64,000 nucleotides of DNA from Sporolactobacillus sp. Y61 (GTDB lineage: Bacteria; Bacillota; Bacilli; Bacillales; Sporolactobacillaceae), in assembly GCF_040529185.1 (NCBI RefSeq), contig NZ_CP159510.1:1426001-1490000 (forward strand), in the 5' to 3' direction. The notes under the pieces were generated by a model that was not told the origin of the DNA, did no database searches, and saw only the letters and a list, made by a program, of their open reading frames with translations. This document shows positions 55,144 through 63,543 of the stretch, in pieces (the first letter of the stretch is position 1; each line of letters opens with the position of its first letter). The position numbers and the translations under genes are program-made.

Positions 55144-56421
55144 ATGAACATTCTGTTTGTGGTCGGCGAGTTTCCCAAACTGTCGCAGACTTTTATTCTG
55201 AATCAGATGACCGGGCTTATAGATGCCGGGCATGATGTACAGATTCTGGCCAAGAAAGCGGCGCCGGACCGGAAAGTACATCCTGACGTGATCCGGTACC
55301 GGCTTGCGCAGCGGACCTTTTACTATGGGACCGGCAGGCCGGGCGGAAAGTTTCAGAAAACGTTAGAATTTGCCGGAGGACTGGTACAGCTCACGCTGGA
55401 CCGGTTCATACATAAAAAAGGGATCCATCCGAACGCCTTCAGGGATCTTTTTCGTTATCCCAACCTGATTTTGATGATCCGGGCGCTCAGGCGGATTGAT
55501 CTGACGGATCGTGATGTCATTCTGGCTCATTTTGGTCCGAACGGCATCCTGGCCAGGAAATGCCTTGATCTGGGGCTGCTTCATGGCCGGCTTTTCACGG
55601 CTTTTCATGGTTATGATATGCTGCGTTATCTTCAGGCAAAAGGGCAGCAGGCTTATCAGGACCTGTTCCGGTCGCAGACGATGCTGCTTCCCATCAGCCT
55701 GTTCTGGAAAAAGAGGCTGATCCGGCTGGGGGCAGATCCTTCGCGGACCATCGTGCACCACATGGGCATTGATCCGGATAAATTTTCCTTCTGTCCTGCG
55801 CAGCCGGCATCGCCCGTCCATATCGTATCTGCTGCCCGTTTTGTTGAGAAAAAGGGGCTTTCATTCGCCATCAGAGCCGTCGCCGGGCTGATTGAACGTG
55901 GATATGATGTCCGATACCGGATAGCCGGAGATGGTCCGCTGCACGCGCAGCTGCAGCAGCAGATTGCAGATCTGGGTCTTGAAGATCACGTCTTCCTTGC
56001 CGGCTGGAAGACGCAGGATGAGTGGATTGACATGATGCGGGAAGCACAGATGGTTCTTGCACCCAGCATAACGGCGGACGACGGAGATATGGAAGGCATC
56101 CCGGTTCAGCTGATGGAAGCGATGGCGATGGGGAAAATAGTTGTATCCACCCTTCACAGTGGGATTCCCGAACTGATTCAAAGCGGAGTAAACGGGTATC
56201 TCGTTCCGGAGAAGGATCCGGACAGTCTGACAGAAACGATGGCCAGTGCCCTGAAATCACCGGATTTGTGGCCGGATCTTGCCGGAAAGGCCAGGCAGAC
56301 GGTTGCCGACCAGTTTCAGATCAGGCGTCAGAACAGTCAGCTCATCTGCCTGCTTTCGGGGGAACCGATGAAGAAAAAAATGCCGGACGGCCGATTGCAG
56401 GCACCGCCGGAGGCTCAGTGA
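55144..56421 (+). CDS. Glycosyltransferase family 4
   Basis: 425 residues, GT-B fold. N-terminal domain: MNILFVVGEFPKLSQTFILN, the acceptor side. C-terminal donor domain: HIVSAARFVEKKGLSFAIRA, YRIAGDGPLHAQLQQQIADL, and the conserved E-x7-E region EGIPVQLMEAMAMGKIVVST. The N-terminal pattern resembles WcaL/TuaC-like exopolysaccharide transferases. It adds a sugar to the lipid-linked repeat unit in the cytoplasm. The stop overlaps a following ATG (TGATG) that opens only a 60-codon frame, so a former gene there seems lost. Confidence 0.85.
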   Translation: MNILFVVGEFPKLSQTFILNQMTGLIDAGHDVQILAKKAAPDRKVHPDVIRYRLAQRTFYYGTGRPGGKFQKTLEFAGGLVQLTLDRFIHKKGIHPNAFRDLFRYPNLILMIRALRRIDLTDRDVILAHFGPNGILARKCLDLGLLHGRLFTAFHGYDMLRYLQAKGQQAYQDLFRSQTMLLPISLFWKKRLIRLGADPSRTIVHHMGIDPDKFSFCPAQPASPVHIVSAARFVEKKGLSFAIRAVAGLIERGYDVRYRIAGDGPLHAQLQQQIADLGLEDHVFLAGWKTQDEWIDMMREAQMVLAPSITADDGDMEGIPVQLMEAMAMGKIVVSTLHSGIPELIQSGVNGYLVPEKDPDSLTETMASALKSPDLWPDLAGKARQTVADQFQIRRQNSQLICLLSGEPMKKKMPDGRLQAPPEAQ

Positions 56422-56666
56422 TGAACAATATTTTTCTGATTTCAGGGGGGCTGTGGTTTTTCACGCAAAGTGCCCGCTTCCCGCGGGGCGTCCGTGAGCC
56501 TCCCTGCCCGGGACGCGTTGCCGGAGCCTCGCTCTGCTTCTTACGCAGGAGTCCCGCACCTTCCGCAGTAATCCGTAAAGGGCAGGATCAACAGGTCACG
56601 TGAAGAGAGCCGGGCATCAGGAAAATACGGGCGGACTGCGGCACGGATAGGGGATTCAGACGATCT
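56421..56666 (+). other. Degraded intergenic stretch with a short coupled ORF
   Basis: An ATG overlapping the GT4 stop opens MNNIFLISGGLWFFTQSARF and then reads into the GC-rich extragenic repeat at 56464-56575 before stopping at about 56603. This suggests that a gene start was interrupted by the repeat. No functional product is expected. Confidence 0.4.
56464..56575. repeat. Bacillaceae-type GC-rich extragenic repeat
   Basis: GCCCGCTTCCCGCGGGGCGT, then GAGCCTCCCTGCCC, then CTTCTTACGCAGGAGTCCCG and CACCTTCCGCA match the pattern of an abundant imperfect-palindromic extragenic repeat seen in many Bacillaceae genomes (CCGCGGGGCGT ... GCAGGAGTC ... CCTTCCGC). Recognition is from memory of that pattern; copy number in this genome cannot be seen here. 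Confidence 0.6.
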
Positions 56667-58085
56667 ATGGCAAAATTTATCGAAAAATTTATCGGCTTTT
56701 CTGTCGGTCCGGTGATTGGGGCGCTCATCTCCTTTGTGACCGTTCCGCTGACCACCTATTTTATTGATCCGAATGAATATGGCCGGGCCAGTATGTTTTT
56801 TCTGTTTCAGATGATTTTCGGCACCTTCTTATTTCTTGGAATGGATCAGGCCTATACCCGGGAATATCATGTCGTCGATAATAAGCTGAAATTATTTCAG
56901 AACGCGGTGATCATTCCCCTCACTCTGGCCTTCGTCGTGCTTGTTGGGACACTGGCGTTGCCGCATGAAGTGTCCGGGCTGCTGTTTGGGACGCCGGAAG
57001 AACCGTTCCCTGCCATTCTTTTTGGCGTCATGCTGGCCTTTATGGTTGTTGAACGCTATATTCTGCTTTCCATCAGAATGCGTGAAAGTGCACTGGAGTA
57101 TTCACTTCTGAATATTTTTGTCAAGCTGGGTATTCTCACTTTTACCCTGCTTTTTGTCCTGTTCATTCGCCGCGATTATCTGGCCGTTGTCTATGCGACC
57201 GTACTCGGTCAGATCAGCGGCGATGTCTATCTCGTGATCAGGTACCGGAAGCTGTTTGCTTTCCGCCGTTTCTCTCCGGATCGCCGTCTTCTTACGCGGA
57301 TGCTGAAATTCGGCTTACCGGTCGTTGTGGCGACGTCGTTATCCAGCCTGCTGCATTATATGGATCGACTGGCGCTTTACGCCTGGAGCAGTTTTTACCA
57401 GATCGGGATATTTACGGCAACTTTGAAAATTGCTGCGGTGGTTTCTCTTCTGCAAACCAGTTTTACGACCTTTTGGGTCCCCACGGCCTACCGGTGGCAT
57501 GAAAACGGCAAGGAGATCCGCTATTTCAGGACGGTCAGCGACACGGTGCTCCTCTTCATGTCACTAGTCATGATCGTCGTCCTCCTGTTTAAAGATTTCA
57601 TAACCGTCATTCTTTCGTCTCAGTATGCAGAAGCCAGATATATTGTTGCTTTCTTATGCCTGCCGCCCGTCATTTTCACGATCAGTGAGACCACCTGTCT
57701 GGGCATTGTTTTCTCGAGAAAAACGCATTTAAGTATCTGGACAGGACTCATTGCGCTGATTCCCAATGCGCTTCTGAATATTGTACTGGTTCCTCGCTTC
57801 GGGGCGCCTGGAGCAGCAGCTTCAACAGGCTGCGCTTACCTTTTCTTTTTTGCCGCACGAACCTTCTTCTCGAACCGGAACGGCATCCGGATTCCGGCGT
57901 GGAAACATCATCTGGTTTTATTGATCCTGTTTGCCGGGGCCGTGATGAATGCGTTTCCCATCAAATATATTCTGCCGGTCAACCTGCTCCTGCTTGTGAT
58001 CGTCCTGATTGTACAGGCAGGAACAATCAGGCAGTTAATGCAGATATTCAAAACCAGAAAAAAGAAAGAATGGGATTTTTCATGA
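56667..58085 (+). CDS. tuaB: Polysaccharide flippase (Wzx/TuaB-like)
   Basis: 472 residues with 12 or more predicted membrane helices, MATE/MOP superfamily. The start GFSVGPVIGALISFVTVPLT and the region TYFIDPNEYGRASMFFLFQM are typical of oligosaccharide flippases. It moves the lipid-linked repeat across the membrane for polymerisation outside. B. subtilis TuaB has a similar length (~483). The start at 56667 has GGGGATT only, a weak site, possibly because the repeat upstream changed the leader. The next gene starts 18 nt after the stop. Confidence 0.85.
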   Translation: MAKFIEKFIGFSVGPVIGALISFVTVPLTTYFIDPNEYGRASMFFLFQMIFGTFLFLGMDQAYTREYHVVDNKLKLFQNAVIIPLTLAFVVLVGTLALPHEVSGLLFGTPEEPFPAILFGVMLAFMVVERYILLSIRMRESALEYSLLNIFVKLGILTFTLLFVLFIRRDYLAVVYATVLGQISGDVYLVIRYRKLFAFRRFSPDRRLLTRMLKFGLPVVVATSLSSLLHYMDRLALYAWSSFYQIGIFTATLKIAAVVSLLQTSFTTFWVPTAYRWHENGKEIRYFRTVSDTVLLFMSLVMIVVLLFKDFITVILSSQYAEARYIVAFLCLPPVIFTISETTCLGIVFSRKTHLSIWTGLIALIPNALLNIVLVPRFGAPGAAASTGCAYLFFFAARTFFSNRNGIRIPAWKHHLVLLILFAGAVMNAFPIKYILPVNLLLLVIVLIVQAGTIRQLMQIFKTRKKKEWDFS

Positions 58086-58103
58086 ACCCGGGAGGAATGA
58101 CAG

Positions 58104-59222
58104 ATGCAGGTTAATTTTGGCATGCAGGAAGTGAATAACCAAAGAATCGGTATTGGCATTTTTGCCCGTCATTTAATTACGGAACTGGTGCAATATCCTG
58201 ACCTGACGTGCTCCGGACATGCCTTTCTGACCTGGCACACCAGGCCGCAGTCCTTCTCCCGTTTTCCTTTTCCAACCAAGATTTCGCTTATCCCCGCCAG
58301 ATGGATGTACAGCCCGCACAGGTCCCTGTTGCCCGTTTCCATGCGCCGGATCTGCCGGAGTTCGAGTGATATTTATCTCTATTTCAACTATAAGCTGCCG
58401 CGGGCCCGTCTTGACGGCAAAGTGATTTCAACCATTCATGACCTGATTCCGTTAAAAACGGAAATGGAGAATCAGTCGGTCAAAGCCGATTATTTAGCTT
58501 ACATTCGCGACGCCATCAGTCGATCTGATGACATTCTGACGGTTTCGGAGTGTTCAAAACGCGATATTCTCACGTATTTTCCGATTTCTGAAGAGAGAAT
58601 TCATGTCATTCCCAATGGGGTTGATTTCGCCCGGTTCCACACGCCGTTTCATCCGGAAAGGCTGAAAGAGGTGAGGAAAAAATATCACTTACCGGAAAAA
58701 TTCATTTTGTATTTCGGGTCCAGTCGTAAGCATAAAAACGTGACTTCTGTTCTTAAATCCTACGCAAAGGTTCAGAAAGCAGTCAGGGACTCGGTGAAAC
58801 TGGTGATCACGAACGGGAGTGAGCCGCTCAGACAGCTGGCCGGGCAGCTGGGTATTGAAAGCGACGTGCGCTTTACTGATGCTGTGGATGACCGGGATAA
58901 AGCAGCCTTTTACCAGCTGGCATCGATTAAACTGTTTGTTTCTTTATATGAAGGCTTTGGAATTCCTGTTCTGGAAGCCATGGCGGCGGGAACCCCGGTG
59001 ATTGCCTCCAACGTGTCCGCTCTGCCGGAAATTTCAGGGGATGCCGCCTGGCTGGTTGATCCGCTTGATACGGATGGCATCGCTTTTGCGGTGGAAAGCG
59101 TGCTGGCCGATGATGCGTTGCGGCAGGATATGATTCAGAAAGGATTTTTGAATGCAAAAGCCTGGTCCTGGCGGCGGGCGGGTGAAAAATTACACGCCTG
59201 TATCATGCACCTGAACGACTGA
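58104..59222 (+). CDS. Glycosyltransferase family 4 (second)
   Basis: 372 residues. N-terminal acceptor domain with [20 protein letters not shown] and [16 protein letters not shown]. Donor domain: [55 protein letters not shown] and the ExxxxxxxE block [20 protein letters not shown]. Together with the first GT4 it would assemble the repeat unit. It sits 18 nt behind the flippase, in the same operon. Confidence 0.87.
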   Translation: MQVNFGMQEVNNQRIGIGIFARHLITELVQYPDLTCSGHAFLTWHTRPQSFSRFPFPTKISLIPARWMYSPHRSLLPVSMRRICRSSSDIYLYFNYKLPRARLDGKVISTIHDLIPLKTEMENQSVKADYLAYIRDAISRSDDILTVSECSKRDILTYFPISEERIHVIPNGVDFARFHTPFHPERLKEVRKKYHLPEKFILYFGSSRKHKNVTSVLKSYAKVQKAVRDSVKLVITNGSEPLRQLAGQLGIESDVRFTDAVDDRDKAAFYQLASIKLFVSLYEGFGIPVLEAMAAGTPVIASNVSALPEISGDAAWLVDPLDTDGIAFAVESVLADDALRQDMIQKGFLNAKAWSWRRAGEKLHACIMHLND

Positions 59223-59681
59223 TTTCTATTTTCAGCAGCTTCCTCTGCCGCGTGCCGGGAATCTGAAGTATATTGCCCTGCTCTGATTGGGTATGCTGAT
59301 AAGAGCATGGATCCTGTTACATGTGAATGCTTTCGAAAGAAGTAATCTCTCTTTCTGCCCGTCCCGGTACGTTTTCCCTTGTCATAAACCCTGCTTTCCC
59401 TGAAAAGGGCACCACAATTTACACAAAATTTATACAAAAACCATAGTGCCTCTATATATGGTTTTTATAATACGATTAAGAAAGAATTTTTATGGGAAAA
59501 GGATCAGAAAAACGAAGCCTCCGGCGTGCCTGCGACTTGCCGGTCGGAAAGTTTTTCTTCATCTGTTTATGTCATTAAAACAGGAACTTATTTCCGGAGG
59601 AAGCGGAAAACCTGTCTACGGGAACAGTCTGACCGGCAGATTTTTTCCGGTGCTTTTCCGGAGTTCCGAACGGACTCTTGA
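59223..59681. other. Intergenic region with hairpin and possible internal promoter
   Basis: No credible gene is seen. The inverted repeat AAAAACCATA / TATGGTTTTT at about 59434-59466 is followed by TATAAT (59467-59472 approximately), so the second half of the operon may have its own promoter. A GC-rich stretch follows up to the sugar transferase. Confidence 0.45.
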
Positions 59682-60362
59682 ATGAACAGTGGGGCGTTTT
59701 GTATGCATGCAGAGAAACAGATCAAGGCTTATGGTGGTTATTCAATGGTCGGTGCGCAGAAAGTAACCCTGCCTGAAAAGGTCAAACCTTATCTGTTCGT
59801 CAAACGCGGACTGGATATCGTTTTATCTGCAATGGGTATCGTGATCGCAGCACCTGTTGTCCTTTTATTCTCCATTCTGATTGTTCTTGAGACGCCCGGC
59901 TCTCCCTTTTATGTCCAGAAAAGGGTCGGAAAGGGCGGCGGAACATTTAATCTGGTAAAACTGCGCTCCATGCGAAAAGATGCTGAGCGCTCCGGTGCCC
60001 AGTGGGCAGCAGCTCATGATCCCCGGGTCACAAAGGTCGGAAAATTCATTCGTCAAACACGGATCGATGAGTTACCTCAGCTGCTGACTGTACTGAAAGG
60101 GGACATGTCACTGATTGGACCGCGTCCTGAACGACCGTTCTTCACGGAAAAGTTTGACCGGGAAATCCCCGGTTTTAAAAATCGTCTGCTTGTGAAACCG
60201 GGTCTGACCGGGCTTGCCCAGGTAAATGGCGGATATGATCTGACGCCGCAGGAAAAACTGATTTTTGATCTTGAATATGTCAGTCATCTGTCTTTCACTC
60301 TGGAATGGAAAATCATGCTGAAGACCGTCAGGGTGCTGCTGACAGGTGAAGGGGCAAGGTAA
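59682..60362 (+). CDS. tuaA: Undecaprenyl-phosphate sugar phosphotransferase (TuaA-like)
   Basis: 226 residues, the short bacterial sugar transferase form with one N-terminal membrane segment (RGLDIVLSAMGIVIAAPVVL). Catalytic blocks: SPFYVQKRVGKGGGTFNLVK, LRSMRKDAE, TRIDELPQLLTVLKGDMSLI, GPRPERPFF and KPGLTGLAQVNGGY, including the DE pair near 127. It starts repeat-unit synthesis by moving a sugar-1-phosphate to undecaprenyl phosphate. The start is uncertain: ATGs at 59682, 59703 and 59745 are all possible and none has a strong ribosome binding site. Confidence 0.9.
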   Translation: MNSGAFCMHAEKQIKAYGGYSMVGAQKVTLPEKVKPYLFVKRGLDIVLSAMGIVIAAPVVLLFSILIVLETPGSPFYVQKRVGKGGGTFNLVKLRSMRKDAERSGAQWAAAHDPRVTKVGKFIRQTRIDELPQLLTVLKGDMSLIGPRPERPFFTEKFDREIPGFKNRLLVKPGLTGLAQVNGGYDLTPQEKLIFDLEYVSHLSFTLEWKIMLKTVRVLLTGEGAR

Positions 60363-60393
60363 CAGCCCATCTCAGAAATTGGAGGAATGCTGT

Positions 60394-61329
60394 ATGAAAA
60401 AAGCGATCGTAACAGGCGGTGCCGGTTTTATCGGATCCCATGTCGTTGAAGAACTGCTTCGACAGAACATGCATGTCGCGGTTATGGATAACTTTTCCAC
60501 CGGCCATCACAGAAATATTGCCGGGCTGCCGATTGATTTATATATCTGTGATATTGCTGATCCGTCGGTCATCAATCTGATTCAATCCATCAAACCTGAT
60601 TTTATTATCCATCTTGCGGCTCAGGTCAGTGTCCGTCAGTCGGTGGAGGATCCACTGTTTGATGAACGGACCAATGTTTCCGGGTCACTGAATATCCTGA
60701 ATGCGGCCCGGCTGACGAAAGTAAAAAAGGTCGTTTTTTCTTCCTCAGCGGCGGTTTACGGCAATCCGACATTTCTGCCTGTCACAGCGGATCACCCGAC
60801 TCACCCGGAGTCTCCGTACGGTCTGGCCAAGCTGACGGTTGAGCACTATCTGGATCTGTTCCGGAAGTTCTATGGCCTGCCTTACGGGATCCTCAGGTTC
60901 AGTAATGTGTACGGACCGAGACAGGACGCGGCGGGTGAAGGCGGTGTCGTGTCCATTTTTGCTGATCGAATCAGGAAAGGCACGCCGCCGATGATTTATG
61001 GCGATGGCGGGCAGACCCGGGATTTCATTTACGTCCGGGATGTTGCAAAAGCGGTTGCCTGTGCCCTGAAAGTCGATCAGAGTTTTATTGCCAATGTCTC
61101 CTCCGGTACATCCGTTTCAATCAATCAGCTTTTCCAGATGATGAAAGAAGCAGCGAAGTCCGATATTGGTGTCTATTATGGCCCTGAGCGTCAGGGGGAT
61201 ATCCGGAACAGTACCCTTTCAAATGAAGAGACGAAATCCTTGCTCAAGTGGGCGCCCTCCTGGGATCTTCGAAAGGGCCTGCGCGAGACAGCAGGCAGCG
61301 TGCGGAAAGCAAAGAACGCGGTGCTCTGA
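60394..61329 (+). CDS. NAD-dependent UDP-sugar epimerase
   Basis: 311 residues, extended SDR fold. TGGAGFIGSHVVEELLRQ (~6-23) is the NAD motif, LAAQVSVRQSVEDP (~77) and SSSAAVYGN (~118) hold the catalytic serine, and YGLAKLTVEHY (~143) holds the Y-x3-K pair. RFSNVYGPRQDAAGEGGVV and YGDGGQTRDFIYVRDVA define the sugar-binding half. It resembles GalE/WbpP-type 4-epimerases and would supply UDP-galactose, UDP-GalNAc or UDP-galacturonate. It starts with ATG behind TTGGAGG. B. subtilis tua has no such gene, so the polymer composition probably differs. Confidence 0.88.
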   Translation: MKKAIVTGGAGFIGSHVVEELLRQNMHVAVMDNFSTGHHRNIAGLPIDLYICDIADPSVINLIQSIKPDFIIHLAAQVSVRQSVEDPLFDERTNVSGSLNILNAARLTKVKKVVFSSSAAVYGNPTFLPVTADHPTHPESPYGLAKLTVEHYLDLFRKFYGLPYGILRFSNVYGPRQDAAGEGGVVSIFADRIRKGTPPMIYGDGGQTRDFIYVRDVAKAVACALKVDQSFIANVSSGTSVSINQLFQMMKEAAKSDIGVYYGPERQGDIRNSTLSNEETKSLLKWAPSWDLRKGLRETAGSVRKAKNAVL

Positions 61330-61372
61330 GGCGAGAAGTTTCATATATATAGATAAAAAAACAGGGGATTAC

Positions 61373-62845
61373 ATGATGAATCACATCAATCGGATGGCGG
61401 CGGGAACAGCCGGACTGCTGGCGATTCTGCTTGCCGGTCTGGTTGCGGCACTGCTTGTCGATTCCGCGCCGAAACAACTGTTTTTCCTTATCCTGTGGAC
61501 ATGGGCGCTGATTGCAGCGTGCCTTCTGATCAGAAAAACAGTCGTAGGAGAGGACCTTTTGACAGGCGCGATGTATGTGTTCCTCGCGGCAACCTTTCTG
61601 AATCAGTCACTGCTGAGCCTGCCCGCAGGCTTTTTCACTTTATTTATATACCGGATCATGATGCTCGTCTGTCTGATGATTCTTTTTGCACTCGCTCTCA
61701 GACGGCGTGGTCTTGCGAACCTGTGGCAGGACGTCGAAGTGAAAGGCATCCTGTACTTTTTTCTGTTCTGGATGGCTTACGGGGCGGTGTCACTTCTCTG
61801 GGCGCGTTCGGTGATCGACGGCATCAGGTATCTGTTTCTCATCGATACCGGAATCGCATTCGTTTTTCTTTCGGTTTTCGCCTTCCAAAGCATGCGCCGG
61901 CTGAGCGCTGTATTCAGGATCTGGATGGTGATGAGCGGATGCCTGATTCTGATCGGCCTGATCAATCATTTCGCAAAGATCCAGCTGCCGACCTCCACGC
62001 TTTATGGCGGACCGGCGTACAAGCTGGGTTATCCGACAGCCGTTTTCACCAATCAGAACGATTTTGCAACGCTGCTTGCCATCTCAGTCTTTTTTTATCT
62101 TGCCTGCGCGAGAAATGTGAAAAACAGAGGGATCAGAGGTTTAGCAGCCGGTGCAGCCGTTTTGTCCGTCTATTCTATCTGGCTGACGGATTCGCGTGCC
62201 AGCCTGCTTGCCGTGACAGCAGGGATGGCGTTCTACGTCTTTTTACTCCTGCCGCAGAAGCTGAAGAAAATCGGCGTGACGGCAGGTTTCCTGCTGCTGG
62301 CCGCAGGTCTGGGCTATGCCACGCTCCATGACGGACTGCCGGGTCACCTGGCGATGGAGGAACCGCAGGATCCGGTGAACGCTGCCCCCTCATCGAACAG
62401 GGTGCGGATGAATCTGCTGCGGAGTACAGTCAGTTATCTGGCTGATTCCTGGGGCTTCGGGGTCGGTGCCGGCAATCTGCCCGTCTATCTGGAATATCAG
62501 CCGCGGTACCCGACCGGTCAGATTTATGAAGTCCATAACTGGCTTGCAGAGATTGCCGGAAATTTCGGCATTTTCATAGCTGCCGGTTATCTGGCGGTGT
62601 ACGCCGCGCTCTTTTTTGGACTGTACCGGAACAGCCGGGGACTTTCAGGCGCTGAACCGCGCATGCTGGCTGAAGGTGCCATGACGTCGATGATCGCCTT
62701 TCTGATTTCGAGCATCAGTCCGAGTTCCGTCAGCAATCTGTATTTTCACTGGACCTTTCTCGGATTTATCGTCGCCCTTGTTTCTGTACTTCAAAAGAAG
62801 CGATTTTCTGAAAAAAAGATCAGAGGACAGGAGGGTTGCCTGTGA
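61373..62845 (+). CDS. tuaE: O-antigen ligase/polymerase-like protein (TuaE-like)
   Basis: About 490 residues with about 11 predicted membrane helices and a large extracellular loop containing PSSNRVRMNLLRSTVSYLAD and YEVHNWLAEIAGNFGIF, the Wzy_C signature with its conserved histidine. TuaE has about the same length (~488) and the same position before TuaF and TuaG. It would polymerise the repeat units outside the membrane. The ATG at 61373, or the adjacent one at 61376, follows AGGGG; frame continuation further upstream overlaps the epimerase gene and is not used. Confidence 0.85.
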   Translation: MMNHINRMAAGTAGLLAILLAGLVAALLVDSAPKQLFFLILWTWALIAACLLIRKTVVGEDLLTGAMYVFLAATFLNQSLLSLPAGFFTLFIYRIMMLVCLMILFALALRRRGLANLWQDVEVKGILYFFLFWMAYGAVSLLWARSVIDGIRYLFLIDTGIAFVFLSVFAFQSMRRLSAVFRIWMVMSGCLILIGLINHFAKIQLPTSTLYGGPAYKLGYPTAVFTNQNDFATLLAISVFFYLACARNVKNRGIRGLAAGAAVLSVYSIWLTDSRASLLAVTAGMAFYVFLLLPQKLKKIGVTAGFLLLAAGLGYATLHDGLPGHLAMEEPQDPVNAAPSSNRVRMNLLRSTVSYLADSWGFGVGAGNLPVYLEYQPRYPTGQIYEVHNWLAEIAGNFGIFIAAGYLAVYAALFFGLYRNSRGLSGAEPRMLAEGAMTSMIAFLISSISPSSVSNLYFHWTFLGFIVALVSVLQKKRFSEKKIRGQEGCL

Positions 62846-63516
62846 TTTCTCATAGTGTTGCGCGACTGCGTCAATATCTGTGGCTCGCACTCAGTGTTCC
62901 CATTCTCTTCGGATTGATCGGCTGGTTCGTACCGACAGGCGGGGCACCGGCAAGTTATAAAGCTGCCGTAACGCTTATCCTCGGCAGCCATCATAACCGG
63001 GTACTCAATGAACAGGAACCGGTCACGGTGCTTCTGACGAATGCGCCGTTTTATCAGGAACAGATGCCCGATCTGTGGGAGAAAGAACAGAATGGCCTGC
63101 TCAGCCGTCTGCATGTAGCGACGCTCAGTGCCGGCCGGATGCAGCTGACGTACACCGGGACTTCAGCAGCAGAAGCAGCGAATACGGCCAACCGGATTGC
63201 TGAAGCTTTTATCCGGCTTGATCAGAAGGAATATAACAAAAAAACGGCCGTGATTGATCAGAGTATCCAGGCCGTCAGCCGGACGGACAATGTGGCCGCA
63301 ACAGCTGTTGACCGTGAACGTTTCCTTTATAAGCTGAAAACCGATCGGCTCGCTCTTCGGCCGGCAGAATTACTGGAGCCGGCCGCAGCTGCCTCAGGAA
63401 GTATCGGCAGCCCCTTTACACCAAAGAAACGTGCGGTACTCGGCGTGATGATTGGTCTGACCTTAGTGATTCTCTGGGCGGTGTTCCCGGAATTTGTCCG
63501 GGAGAGAAAATCCTGA
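62842..63516 (+). CDS. tuaF: Wzz/YveK-like chain-length protein (TuaF-like)
   Basis: 224 residues. An N-terminal membrane helix (LWLALSVPILFGLIGWFV), an extracellular domain with SYKAAVTLILGSHHN and AANTANRIAEAFIRLDQ, and a second membrane helix near the C-terminus (AVLGVMIGLTLVILWAVF). It has the two-helix plan of chain-length regulators and the length of TuaF. The GTG at 62842 is chosen because AGGAGG lies 6-7 nt upstream; it overlaps the tuaE stop by 4 nt. Confidence 0.8.
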   Translation: MISHSVARLRQYLWLALSVPILFGLIGWFVPTGGAPASYKAAVTLILGSHHNRVLNEQEPVTVLLTNAPFYQEQMPDLWEKEQNGLLSRLHVATLSAGRMQLTYTGTSAAEAANTANRIAEAFIRLDQKEYNKKTAVIDQSIQAVSRTDNVAATAVDRERFLYKLKTDRLALRPAELLEPAAAASGSIGSPFTPKKRAVLGVMIGLTLVILWAVFPEFVRERKS

Positions 63517-63543
63517 TCGGAAGTTCAGTGAGGAGGTCCCGTT

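Noticed and set aside
59446..59685. 79-codon frame before the sugar transferase
   Set aside because: It starts within a hairpin, lacks a ribosome binding site and has a composition unlike a protein.
61166..61372. N-terminal extension of the TuaE-like frame
   Set aside because: It overlaps the epimerase gene in another frame, and the protein proper starts at the ATG pair 61373/61376.
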